From positions 1 through 17,694 of the forward strand of contig DASPXE010000183.1 of the NCBI GenBank assembly GCA_035637455.1: a DNA stretch of 17,694 nt, in the 5' to 3' direction. The DNA is from 20CM-4-69-16 sp035637455 (GTDB lineage: Bacteria > Gemmatimonadota > Gemmatimonadetes > Gemmatimonadales > GWC2-71-9). Below, one piece after another: positions 1-7,460 of this stretch (position 1 is its first letter; each line of letters starts with the position of its first letter). The position numbers were made by a program, and so were the translations under genes. A model generated the notes under the pieces. That model had not been told where the DNA came from. It did not search any database and worked only from the letters and a program-made list of their open reading frames with translations.

Positions 1-1
1 C

Positions 2-196
2 ACGCTCGACCTGCCCGCGACCTTCAGCGCCGAAATCCGGGCGGAGACCGTGAACGGCGACCTGGTGACGGACTTTCCCCTCACGGTCACCGGCAAGTTT
101 GGACCGCGGCACATGCGCGGCACGATCGGGAGCGGGGGACGGCAACTTTCCCTCTCGACGGTGAATGGGAGCATACGACTTAGAAAGGCCAGTTAA
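2..196 (+). CDS. DUF4097-type putative adhesin, C-terminal end (partial)
   Basis: Only the last 64 residues are present; the gene begins left of the window. The reading frame from base 2 runs without interruption to TAA at 194-196. It shows the repeating short beta-strand pattern of DUF4097 proteins, with turns such as ETVNGDLVTDF, GTIGSGG and STVNGSIRLRK at the C-terminus. These proteins are usually exported and form a right-handed beta-helix-like repeat domain. The signal peptide, if any, lies outside the window. The function is unknown, and 'adhesin' is only a family label. It is not obviously linked to the methyltransferase downstream, because 135 bp with a possible hairpin separate them. 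Confidence 0.7.
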   Translation, partial: TLDLPATFSAEIRAETVNGDLVTDFPLTVTGKFGPRHMRGTIGSGGRQLSLSTVNGSIRLRKAS

Positions 197-238
197 AGGC
201 CGGTCTCGTCACGGGCAACGCGGGCCGTTCCCCGGCCT
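197..238 (+). terminator. Weak hairpin after the DUF4097 gene
   Basis: AGGCCGG at 197-203 is complementary to CCGGCCT at 232-238, directly after the TAA stop. The loop is long (28 nt) and no U-run follows, so this is at best a weak intrinsic terminator. The rest of the 197-331 gap shows only a Shine-Dalgarno sequence (AAGGGG, 323-328) and three adjacent 6-bp palindromes (267-283). I see no convincing promoter boxes there. Confidence 0.25.
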
Positions 239-331
239 CTCACCGCAAAATTTCGATCCCCGCCGCGCTAGCTCGGTACCGGTTTCGGAAGCAGGAGAAC
301 ATACCATAGGGCCTTCTTTGGTAAGGGGCCC

Positions 332-3300
332 GTGGTGCTGCGGGAACTGCTCACCCGCACCGAGCGGATCGACGATCTTCGCGACCTTTTTGGCGCGCTC
401 GGCTTCGAAGCGGCGTGGGAGGACGTGCCACCCGGGCCCTGGCTAGGCGAGACGCACGCAGAGGCGGCGGGCGTGTCGCGCGTGCTGCTCGTGGCGCGTC
501 ACGACGCCTTCCGCGTGTTCGCACTCGAGGCCGGTGACCCGGACCGCGCCGTGCGGGCGGCGGCCCAGCGGCTCGCGGCCCGTGCGGAGCGCGGGCTCGC
601 CTGCGCACTGGGGACGGCGCCCCGCCGCCTGATCTGCGCCGGCTGGCGCCCGGGTGGACGGCCGGGCGCGGTGCGCGTGGCAGCGTGGCCGCTCCTGCAC
701 CCGCCCGGCAGCGCCCTCGGCACGCTCGAGCGGTTCGGCCCCGTGCCCGGCGAGACCTCGCTTGCCCTGAGCCTACGGATCGGTGAGGCGCTCGCGAGCG
801 AGGGGGTCACGCCGCGCTTCTTCAAGGCGTTTCGCAGCGTGCTCGAGCGGCTGGCCGACCGGCTGGCGGTCCCGCGCGGCCGCGCCGAGCGACATGCGCT
901 CGCCCTCACCGCGCTCACGCGCGTGCTGTTCCTGTACTTCGTCCAGGCCAAGGGGTGGCTCGACGGCGACCGGCGCTACCTCATCCACCGCTTCGACGAG
1001 GTCATCGCGCTGCGGCGCAGCTTTCACCGCCACGTCTTCGACCCGCTGTGCTTCGGTGCACTCAACCAGCCTGGGGGCGACCGGTCGCGCGGCGCGCGCG
1101 CGCTCGGAAACCTGCCGTTCCTGAACGGCGGCCTGTTCGAGCCCACCACGCTCGAGCGCCGCCACGGCACGGCGGAATGGACCAACGCCGACTGGCGCGA
1201 TGCGTTCGAGTCGCTGTTCGAGCGGTTTCACTTCTCGGTGCGCGAATCGGACGACGCCGACTTCGTGGCGCCGGACATGCTGGGCCGGGTGTTCGAAGGA
1301 GTGATGGACCCCGATGACCGGCGTGCGAGCGGGAGCTACTACACTCCGGCGGCGCTCGTGCGGGAGCTGGTCCGGGCGGCCCTCGAGGCAGCACTCGTGA
1401 GCCGCTGCGGGCTCGCACCCGGGCCCGCCGAGCGGTGGGTCCACCGCGGCGAGCCACCCGCGCGACCCCCCGGCCTCGCCCGCCTGCGCGTGTGCGACCC
1501 GGCGGTCGGCTCCGGGGCGTTTCTGCTCGGCGCGCTCGAGGAGCTCACGGCGCTGCGGCGGACCAGCGGCGAAGGACCCGCTGGCGCCGTGCGGCGGGAC
1601 GTGCTCGCACACTCCCTGTTCGGCGTGGACGTGAAGCTCACCGCCGTGCGCCTGGCGGAGCTCAGGCTGTGGCTCGCACTCGTCGCGGATGACGACGAGA
1701 TGGACGTGACACGCATCGCGCCGCTTCCCAACTTGGACGGCCACGTGCGCCAGGGCGACGCCCTGCTCGACCCGCTCGCGCTGGCGCGGGTGTTGGGGGG
1801 AGGGGGCCCCGCCCTGACGGGCGGGGCGATGCTCGAGCGGCTCGGCGCCGCGCGCCGGACGCTGTTCAGCATGACTGGACCCGCCAAACGCCGCGCGCTA
1901 GCCGAGCTGGCCCGGGCCGAAGCCGCTCTCGCCGAACGCCTGTTCCAGGACTCGATCCGGATGCTGGAGCGGCGGATCGCCGAGCTCCTTGCCCTCGCCC
2001 GTGACCGCGATTTGTTCGGGCGCCACCACGGCCTCGACGCACCGCAGCGCGCCCTGCTCCGACGCCTGCGGGCCAGCCGGCGCGAGCTGCGCGGGGCGCT
2101 GCGGCGACTGCGCCGTGAGGGCGGCGTGCCGTTCTTCGCGTTCGAGGCGCACTTCGGAGACATCGTCGCACGCGGCGGGTTCGACGTCGTCGTAGGCAAC
2201 CCCCCCTGGGTCCGCGGCGAGCGGCTGGCGCCGCAGGTCCGGGAAGCGCTCACGACGCGCTACGCGGCGTGGCGTCCCGCGAGCCGGCGTGGCTTCGCGC
2301 ATCTTCCCGATCTCGCCGTCGCGTTCGTCGAGCGCGCCCTGGAGCTCGCCGCCCCAGGCGGCGTGGCCGCGCTGCTCGTACCCGCGAAGCTGGCCTCGTG
2401 CGGCTACGCCGAGCCGCTGCGGCAGCTGCTGGCGCACGGGACGCGGATCGAGCGCGCCGCTGAAGTCGAGGGAGCGGCGGGGGCATTCGGGGCGGCGGTG
2501 TACCCTATGGCGCTGGTCGCGGCCCGCGCCGAGCCGGCCCCGCACGACCAGGTCGCCGCGGCGCTCGGGCCGATTAGCGCGGCGCCGCGTGTGCCGCAGC
2601 GGCTGCTCCAGTCCGGCGGTCCCTGGATCTTAAGCCCGCAGGCCAGCCGAGTCGCGCGGCGCTTGCGCGACAGTTTCCCGGCGGTCGGCGACCGCTGGAC
2701 GCCGCAGCTGGGCGTGAAGACCGGAGCGGACCAGCTGTTTCTGGTCGAGGCCGCAGCACCGTGGACGCGCCCCGCGGTGCGCGGGCGCGACCTCGCGCCG
2801 TGGCGGGTCACGCCGCGGGCGCACGTCCTCTGGACCCATGCAGCGGACGGGCGGCCGCTGGCGCGACTCCCCCGCGAGCTCGCGCGGCTGCTCGAGCCGC
2901 ACCTCGAGCGCTTGCGACGCCGCAGCGACTACCGCGCGGGCGCGCCGTGGCAGCTGTTTCGCACCGCGCTGGCGTACGCGCCGCACCGCGTGCTCTGGCC
3001 AGACGTCGCGCGCCGGCTCGCGGCGGCGGTGCCAGGTCCCGACGTCGTGCCGCTCAACACCGTGTACGGCATCGCCACGCGGACGGCCGACGACGCTCAT
3101 GCGCTCGCTGCGCTCTTCAACTCGCGTTGGCTCACGGCGCTGGCGCGGCTCGTGGCGGATCCCGCGCGCGGCGGGTTCCGGCGCTTCAACGCCCGGGTGG
3201 TGTGTGCGCTCCCGGTCCCCCCCGCCGAGGCCCCCGCGTGGCGGGCTCTCACCGCCGCCGGCTCACGCGGCGCCAGCGACGACGACGCCGTTGCCGATCT

Positions 3301-3379
3301 GTATCACCTCGACGCCTCGGACCGCCGTGTGTTGGCCTCTCTCGCCCCCCCGGGCGCAAGCGCCGCGGATCCTCGCTGA
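332..3379 (+). CDS. Eco57I-type N6-adenine DNA methyltransferase (DrmMI/type IIG-like)
   Basis: This 1015-residue protein has the layout of large adenine methylases of the Eco57I, PglX and DrmMI kind. A segment typical of the family (GSYYTP, residues 334-339) precedes the SAM-binding motif I DPAVGSGAF (389-397), and the catalytic motif NPPW is at 623-626. The C-terminal third (about 770-985) contains GVKTGADQLFLV, LNTVYGI and ALFNSRWL, typical of a TaqI-like target-recognition domain. It should methylate adenine in a specific DNA sequence. I see no PD-(D/E)XK nuclease signature in the N-terminal 200 residues, so independent cleavage is doubtful. The start could be GTG 332 or GTG 335; AAGGGG at 323-328 is better spaced (6 nt) for 335. 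It overlaps the SNF2 gene downstream, and the two probably act together. It carries C7 runs at 2200-2206 (inside the NPPW codons), 3217-3223 and 3345-3351. Confidence 0.88.
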   Translation: MVLRELLTRTERIDDLRDLFGALGFEAAWEDVPPGPWLGETHAEAAGVSRVLLVARHDAFRVFALEAGDPDRAVRAAAQRLAARAERGLACALGTAPRRLICAGWRPGGRPGAVRVAAWPLLHPPGSALGTLERFGPVPGETSLALSLRIGEALASEGVTPRFFKAFRSVLERLADRLAVPRGRAERHALALTALTRVLFLYFVQAKGWLDGDRRYLIHRFDEVIALRRSFHRHVFDPLCFGALNQPGGDRSRGARALGNLPFLNGGLFEPTTLERRHGTAEWTNADWRDAFESLFERFHFSVRESDDADFVAPDMLGRVFEGVMDPDDRRASGSYYTPAALVRELVRAALEAALVSRCGLAPGPAERWVHRGEPPARPPGLARLRVCDPAVGSGAFLLGALEELTALRRTSGEGPAGAVRRDVLAHSLFGVDVKLTAVRLAELRLWLALVADDDEMDVTRIAPLPNLDGHVRQGDALLDPLALARVLGGGGPALTGGAMLERLGAARRTLFSMTGPAKRRALAELARAEAALAERLFQDSIRMLERRIAELLALARDRDLFGRHHGLDAPQRALLRRLRASRRELRGALRRLRREGGVPFFAFEAHFGDIVARGGFDVVVGNPPWVRGERLAPQVREALTTRYAAWRPASRRGFAHLPDLAVAFVERALELAAPGGVAALLVPAKLASCGYAEPLRQLLAHGTRIERAAEVEGAAGAFGAAVYPMALVAARAEPAPHDQVAAALGPISAAPRVPQRLLQSGGPWILSPQASRVARRLRDSFPAVGDRWTPQLGVKTGADQLFLVEAAAPWTRPAVRGRDLAPWRVTPRAHVLWTHAADGRPLARLPRELARLLEPHLERLRRRSDYRAGAPWQLFRTALAYAPHRVLWPDVARRLAAAVPGPDVVPLNTVYGIATRTADDAHALAALFNSRWLTALARLVADPARGGFRRFNARVVCALPVPPAEAPAWRALTAAGSRGASDDDAVADLYHLDASDRRVLASLAPPGASAADPR

Positions 3380-5657
3380 GCAGCTCGCGCCGCTTCCGGA
3401 GCCGCTCGCTTGCCTGCTCCGGCCCGGCACGGAAGCGCCACCCGCGGTCGTCGCGGCGGCCGGCGCGCGGGCGCTGCTCGACCTGGCGCCGCTGGAGCAG
3501 GCGCCGCAGGCGTGGCCGCCGTGGCTCGCGCCGCATCAGGTCGCCGCCGCCGAGCGGCTGGCCGCCATCCTGCGGCGTTACGGCGGTGCCCTCCTCGCGG
3601 ATGCGGTGGGCCTGGGCAAGTCGTACGTCGCGCTGGCGGTGGCGCTAGCACTGGGAGAGCCCTTCGCGCTCGTCGTACCGGCAGTGTTGGTTCCCCAATG
3701 GCGAGCGCTGCTCGCGCAGCACGATGCTGAGGCTACGATTGTGACCCATGAGTCCCTCAGCCAACCGTCCTCCACCACCCACCACTACCCTCCACGAACC
3801 TGCCTTTTCGTCGTCGACGAAGCACACCGGTTCCGGAACCCCGACACCAACCGCTACCGCGCGCTTGCCAAGCTCGTCGTCGGCGCGCGCGTGCTGCTGG
3901 TCACAGCGACGCCGATACACAACTGCATCGCCGACCTGTTCCATCTGTTCCGTCTGTTCCTGCGGGACCACGATCTCACCGCGCTGGGGGTTGCGTCCCT
4001 GCGTCTCGCGGCGCGAGCAGCCCTCGATGTCGGGACACTTGGCGCCGTCGCGGCCCGCCTGATCGTCGCGCGCACCCGCAGTCGCGTGCAGGCGGCGTAT
4101 GCGGAGGGACCGCTCTTGCTGAGGTTCCCGAGCCGTGCACCAGGAGAGATCGTGCGAGTCGGGCCGATGCCCGACGACGCGCTGGGAGGCGTGATCGCGG
4201 AGATCCAGCGGCTCGAGCCGCCGGGCGATGCGGCGGCCCTGTTCCGCCTGGTACTCTTGTCGCAACTGGCGTCGAGCCCGCCGGCGTTCCGGGCCAGTCT
4301 GGTGCGCTACGAGGCGTTTCTCGATCTCGCGCGGGACGCAGCGGTCGACGGCCGTACGCTCACGCCGCGCGAGTTCCAGCGCTCGTTTCCACGCACCGCA
4401 GGAGAGGATCTGCAGCTCGCGTTCCTCCCGCTGCTCCTCGCGCCGGGGCCCGGCGGCGCAGTCGACCGGGATCGCGACGTCGTGCGGGGCCTGCGCGACC
4501 TCGCCGACCCCGCTCCCGACCCCAAGGCCGAAGCGCTCGAGCGCCTGCTCGCCGGGCGCGCGGGGAAGACAATCGTGTTCGTGCAGCCGCGCGCGACGGT
4601 GCGATACCTGCTGCGGCGGCTGCGCGGGCGCCGGGTCGCCGCCGTGGTCGGAGACACCGGCCTGTTCGGCAACGAGCCTGCCACCAGGGCCGAGGTGCTC
4701 GCGGCGTTCGCGCCGCGGGCGCAGCACGCGCCACCCCCAGCCCGCGCGCTCGAGACGGACATCCTGATCGCGACCGACCTGCTGAGCGAGGGCCTCAACC
4801 TCCAGGACGCCACGCGCGTCGTGCACTACGACCTGCCCTGGAGCCCTGCCCGCCTGGCGCAACGGGTCGGACGCGTCGATCGGCTGGGGTCGCCGCACGA
4901 CCGCGTCGAGGCCGTGACGTTCCTCCCGCCGCCGGCCCTCGAGCGCGCCCTGGCCATCGAGCAACGGCTCGCGGCGAAGCTCGTGACGCAGGCGGCCAGC
5001 GGCGCCGCGCAGCTCGAGTCCGTCGCGGGACCCGCGGCAGCCCCGGGCCGGCTCGACTGGTGCGACCGGCTGCAGCGGTTGCGGTCCGGCGTCGCGGCGC
5101 CCTCGACGGGTACGGTCGCCGCCGTGGCGGCGCAGGCAAGCGCGGTCGTGCTGATCGTGCGGATTGGCTCGCTCGTCGAGGCGCTCGTCGTCACCGACCA
5201 CGACGTCCGGCCGGACCCCGGTGAAGCGACCCGGCTGCTCGAGGAGGCCGCGTGCGCGAGGCCGGTCGCGGTGGATCGCGCGCGGCTCGAGCGAGCCGTA
5301 CAGCAGGCTGCCCCGCTGGTCCGCGCGCGGCTCGCGGCGCTCGAGGACGCACGCTGGCGCGCGTCGGACCGCGACCGCCTCAGCCGGCGGCTCATCCCCT
5401 GGGTCCTCGGCGCTGCGCGCCGCGCGGCCCGTCGCGGGGACGCGCGCCAGCTCGCTCGACTGGACGCGTTGGTGTCGCGGCTGGCGCTCGGGATGACGGC
5501 GGGAGAGGAGCTGTTGCTCGACGAGCTACTGTCGCGGCGGACGCCCCTCACCGTGCGGAACGTGCTGGCCTGGCACGAGCGGCTGCCGCCGTCGCACGAC
5601 ACCACCGCCGCGCCGCAGGCGGAGCTGGTGGCGGCGGTGCTGTGCGTGCCTGGTTAG
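3327..5657 (+). CDS. SNF2/DEAH-box helicase (DrmD-like), start uncertain
   Basis: This is a superfamily 2 helicase/translocase of SNF2 type. From GTG 3327 it would have 776 residues. Walker A DAVGLGKS is at residues 92-99, DEAH at 164-167, motif III (TATPIHN) follows, and the second RecA domain ends in motif VI QRVGRVDR (512-519). The last 250 residues are helical and Arg/Ala-rich without a recognised domain. The ATPase likely translocates on DNA and partners the methyltransferase just upstream, as SNF2 DrmD accompanies DrmMI in class 1 DISARM. The start is a problem. The frame stays open back through the methyltransferase gene, but the only plausible non-ATG starts near the junction are GTG 3327 and TTG 3291, neither with a Shine-Dalgarno sequence. 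The next in-frame start codon downstream is the GTG inside Walker A. Either the overlap is real (53 bp) or the two genes are read as one protein after a frameshift. Confidence 0.85.
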   Translation: MCWPLSPPRAQAPRILAEQLAPLPEPLACLLRPGTEAPPAVVAAAGARALLDLAPLEQAPQAWPPWLAPHQVAAAERLAAILRRYGGALLADAVGLGKSYVALAVALALGEPFALVVPAVLVPQWRALLAQHDAEATIVTHESLSQPSSTTHHYPPRTCLFVVDEAHRFRNPDTNRYRALAKLVVGARVLLVTATPIHNCIADLFHLFRLFLRDHDLTALGVASLRLAARAALDVGTLGAVAARLIVARTRSRVQAAYAEGPLLLRFPSRAPGEIVRVGPMPDDALGGVIAEIQRLEPPGDAAALFRLVLLSQLASSPPAFRASLVRYEAFLDLARDAAVDGRTLTPREFQRSFPRTAGEDLQLAFLPLLLAPGPGGAVDRDRDVVRGLRDLADPAPDPKAEALERLLAGRAGKTIVFVQPRATVRYLLRRLRGRRVAAVVGDTGLFGNEPATRAEVLAAFAPRAQHAPPPARALETDILIATDLLSEGLNLQDATRVVHYDLPWSPARLAQRVGRVDRLGSPHDRVEAVTFLPPPALERALAIEQRLAAKLVTQAASGAAQLESVAGPAAAPGRLDWCDRLQRLRSGVAAPSTGTVAAVAAQASAVVLIVRIGSLVEALVVTDHDVRPDPGEATRLLEEAACARPVAVDRARLERAVQQAAPLVRARLAALEDARWRASDRDRLSRRLIPWVLGAARRAARRGDARQLARLDALVSRLALGMTAGEELLLDELLSRRTPLTVRNVLAWHERLPPSHDTTAAPQAELVAAVLCVPG
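3345..3351 (+). repeat. C7 homopolymer in the methyltransferase/helicase overlap
   Basis: Seven cytosines lie about 30 bp before the methyltransferase stop (TGA 3377-3379). Loss of one C, or a +1 ribosomal shift, would join the methyltransferase frame to the helicase frame and give one protein of about 1774 residues reading LASLAPRAQAPRIL across the junction. Other C7 runs occur in the window (2200-2206, 3217-3223, 9140-9146), so the tract is not rare here; its position is what matters. Confidence 0.6.
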
Positions 5658-5665
5658 CTTCCGGC

Positions 5666-6313
5666 GTGGCGCTCTCCACCTTCCTGTTCGACTTGGACGG
5701 CACCCTCATCGACTCGATCGAGCTGATCCTGCGCTCGTACCGCCACACGCTGCGCGCGCACCGCGGGCTCGAGCCGCCGGACGAGGTCTGGATGAAAGGC
5801 CTCGGCACGCCGCTGTGGGTGCAGTTCCGGCACTGGACTGACGATCCTGCGGAGATCGAGGCGATGGTGGCCACCTACCGCGCTTACAATCTCGAGCATC
5901 ACGACGCGATGGTCCGGCCCTACGACGGCGTGGTCGTCGCGGTGCGAGCGCTGCGGTGCCAAGGGAAGACGCTCGGCCTCGTCACAAGCAAGATGCGCAG
6001 CGGGGCGCTCCGCGGGCTGCAGGTCGCGGGTCTCGACGACGCGTTCGACGTGATCGTGGGCTCGGACGAGGTGACGAACCCGAAGCCCCACCCCGAGCCC
6101 GTGCTCACGGCGCTCGAGCGCCTGGGCGCGCCGGCGACGGGCGCGGTATTCATCGGCGACTCGCGCCACGACATCGAGTGCGGCCGGGCGGCAGGGGTGA
6201 AAACGGCAGCCGTGTTGTGGGGTCCGTTCGACCGAGCGCAGCTCGCGGATCTCGAGCCCGATTACTGGCTGGAACGGCCGGAAGACCTCACGTTACTGAC
6301 TGCCGATAACTGA
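5666..6313 (+). CDS. HAD-superfamily phosphatase (phosphoglycolate phosphatase/PpaX-like)
   Basis: This 215-residue hydrolase has all four HAD motifs. Motif I is FDLDGTLIDS with nucleophile D9 and acid/base D11, motif II is VTSKM near T107/S108, motif III is the lysine of NPKPHPEP (K140), and motif IV is GDSRHD (D165, D169). A helical cap of about 75 residues lies between motifs I and II (cap class C1), as in Gph, PpaX and related phosphatases. It should dephosphorylate a small phosphorylated metabolite; the substrate cannot be read from the sequence. GTG 5666 is chosen because it puts motif I at the usual distance from the N-terminus; the open frame extends further upstream only as a shadow of the helicase gene. 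It begins 8 nt after the helicase stop and ends 21 nt before the aminotransferase, so read-through transcription is likely. Confidence 0.88.
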   Translation: MALSTFLFDLDGTLIDSIELILRSYRHTLRAHRGLEPPDEVWMKGLGTPLWVQFRHWTDDPAEIEAMVATYRAYNLEHHDAMVRPYDGVVVAVRALRCQGKTLGLVTSKMRSGALRGLQVAGLDDAFDVIVGSDEVTNPKPHPEPVLTALERLGAPATGAVFIGDSRHDIECGRAAGVKTAAVLWGPFDRAQLADLEPDYWLERPEDLTLLTADN

Positions 6314-6334
6314 CTGCGGCTTCCAGGAGGACCC

Positions 6335-7459
6335 TTGCGCTTCGTCCCCTTCGAGCTCGAACGTTGGCAGAGCACATGGGAGAACCGGGTGCGTTTCAAC
6401 CTCTCCGAGTCGGGGGTGCACCCGCTCTCGATCCAGGAGCTCCTCGGCCTTGCTGGCGCCTCGGCGCTGCCACTGCTCGAGGTACGGCTCGGCTACAGCC
6501 AGTCCAACGGGACCGACTTGCTCCGCAGCCGCATCGCGGCGCTCTATCCGGGCGTGTCCCCCGACCAGATCCTCGTCTCCACCGGCAGCGCCGAGGCCAA
6601 CTTCTGCGTTTGCTGGCGCCTGATCGAGCCGGGGGACACGGTCGCGCTCATGCTCCCGAACTACCTGCAGACGTGGGGATTGGCACAGAACTTCGGGGCT
6701 CAAGTGCGCGGCTTTCCGCTGCGCCCGGAGCTCGAGTGGGAGCCGACGGCCGAAGAGATCCGCACGGCGATCGCGCCGGGCACGAAACTCGTGGTCGTTA
6801 CGAACCCTCACAACCCCACCGGCCACGTACTGTCGGACGAGATGCGGCGTGTCCTGCTGGAGCGCACCGCGGAGGTCGGCGCCTGGCTGCTCGCCGACGA
6901 AGTGTACCAGGGAGCGGAGCTCGACGGCCGGACGACGCCGTCCTTCTGGGGCGGGTACGAGCGCGTCATCGTGGTGAACGGGCTGTCCAAGGCGTACGGG
7001 CTGCCGGGGCTGCGGATCGGTTGGATCGTCGCCCCGCCGGCGCTCTCGGCGGAAGCGTGGGCGCGGCACGACTACACCACCATCGGCCCAGCGGGGGCGA
7101 GCGACCACCTCGCCGCCGTAGCACTCGAGCCGCGCGTGCGCGAGCAGCTGCTCGAGCGCACCCGCCGCATCCTCAAGGCGAACTACCCCGTGCTCGAGGG
7201 CTGGCTGAAGCGCTTCGGGGACACCTTCAGCTGGCACGCGCCCCAGGCCGGCGCGATCTGTCTCGTGAAATACCGCCAGGCGACGAGCGCGCTCGACGTG
7301 GTCGAGCGGATGCGCGCCGAGCACAGCGTGCTGCTCGTGCCCGGCGAGCATTTCGGGCTGCCCAACCACATCCGCTTCGGCTACGGCGAAGAGCTGCACC
7401 ACTTCCAGGAGGCGCTGGCGGAGACGGAGCGCGGCCTGAAGCGCGTGTTCGCGGACTGA
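6335..7459 (+). CDS. PLP-dependent class I/II aminotransferase
   Basis: This 374-residue fold-type I PLP enzyme shows NPHNPTG (157-163), the cofactor-binding ADEVY (D188, Y191), the Schiff-base lysine K219 in SKAYGLPGLRIGW with R227, and R347 in NHIRFGY to bind the substrate carboxylate. It is slightly shorter than aspartate aminotransferase. The N-terminus (FELERWQSTWE, then NLSESGVHPL) recalls the capreomycidine-synthase/VioD-like subgroup, which I state with low confidence. The start is TTG 6335, preceded by AGGAGG at 6325-6330 with only 4 nt spacing; no better start fits the family alignment. The next gene begins 1 nt after the stop, so the two enzymes are certainly co-translated and probably act in sequence on one amino acid. 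The substrate is unknown. Confidence 0.85.
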   Translation: MRFVPFELERWQSTWENRVRFNLSESGVHPLSIQELLGLAGASALPLLEVRLGYSQSNGTDLLRSRIAALYPGVSPDQILVSTGSAEANFCVCWRLIEPGDTVALMLPNYLQTWGLAQNFGAQVRGFPLRPELEWEPTAEEIRTAIAPGTKLVVVTNPHNPTGHVLSDEMRRVLLERTAEVGAWLLADEVYQGAELDGRTTPSFWGGYERVIVVNGLSKAYGLPGLRIGWIVAPPALSAEAWARHDYTTIGPAGASDHLAAVALEPRVREQLLERTRRILKANYPVLEGWLKRFGDTFSWHAPQAGAICLVKYRQATSALDVVERMRAEHSVLLVPGEHFGLPNHIRFGYGEELHHFQEALAETERGLKRVFAD

Positions 7460-7460
7460 G

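Noticed and set aside
267..283. Vector polylinker contamination (adjacent NheI, KpnI and AgeI-type sites)
   Set aside because: The surrounding sequence is continuous GC-rich chromosomal DNA with a normal gene on each side and no vector backbone.
773..1744. Long minus-strand open frame opposite the methyltransferase
   Set aside because: It is one of many antisense frames produced by high GC content; it lacks any recognisable domain and the plus-strand frame carries all conserved motifs.
2838..3326. Upstream extension of the helicase reading frame to ATG 2838
   Set aside because: This part is the out-of-frame shadow of the methyltransferase recognition domain; it is Arg/Ser/Pro-rich with no helicase features and no ribosome-binding site.
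5920..6174. Small minus-strand frame within the HAD gene
   Set aside because: Its sequence is the antisense shadow of HAD motifs III and IV; no ribosome-binding site or family resemblance.
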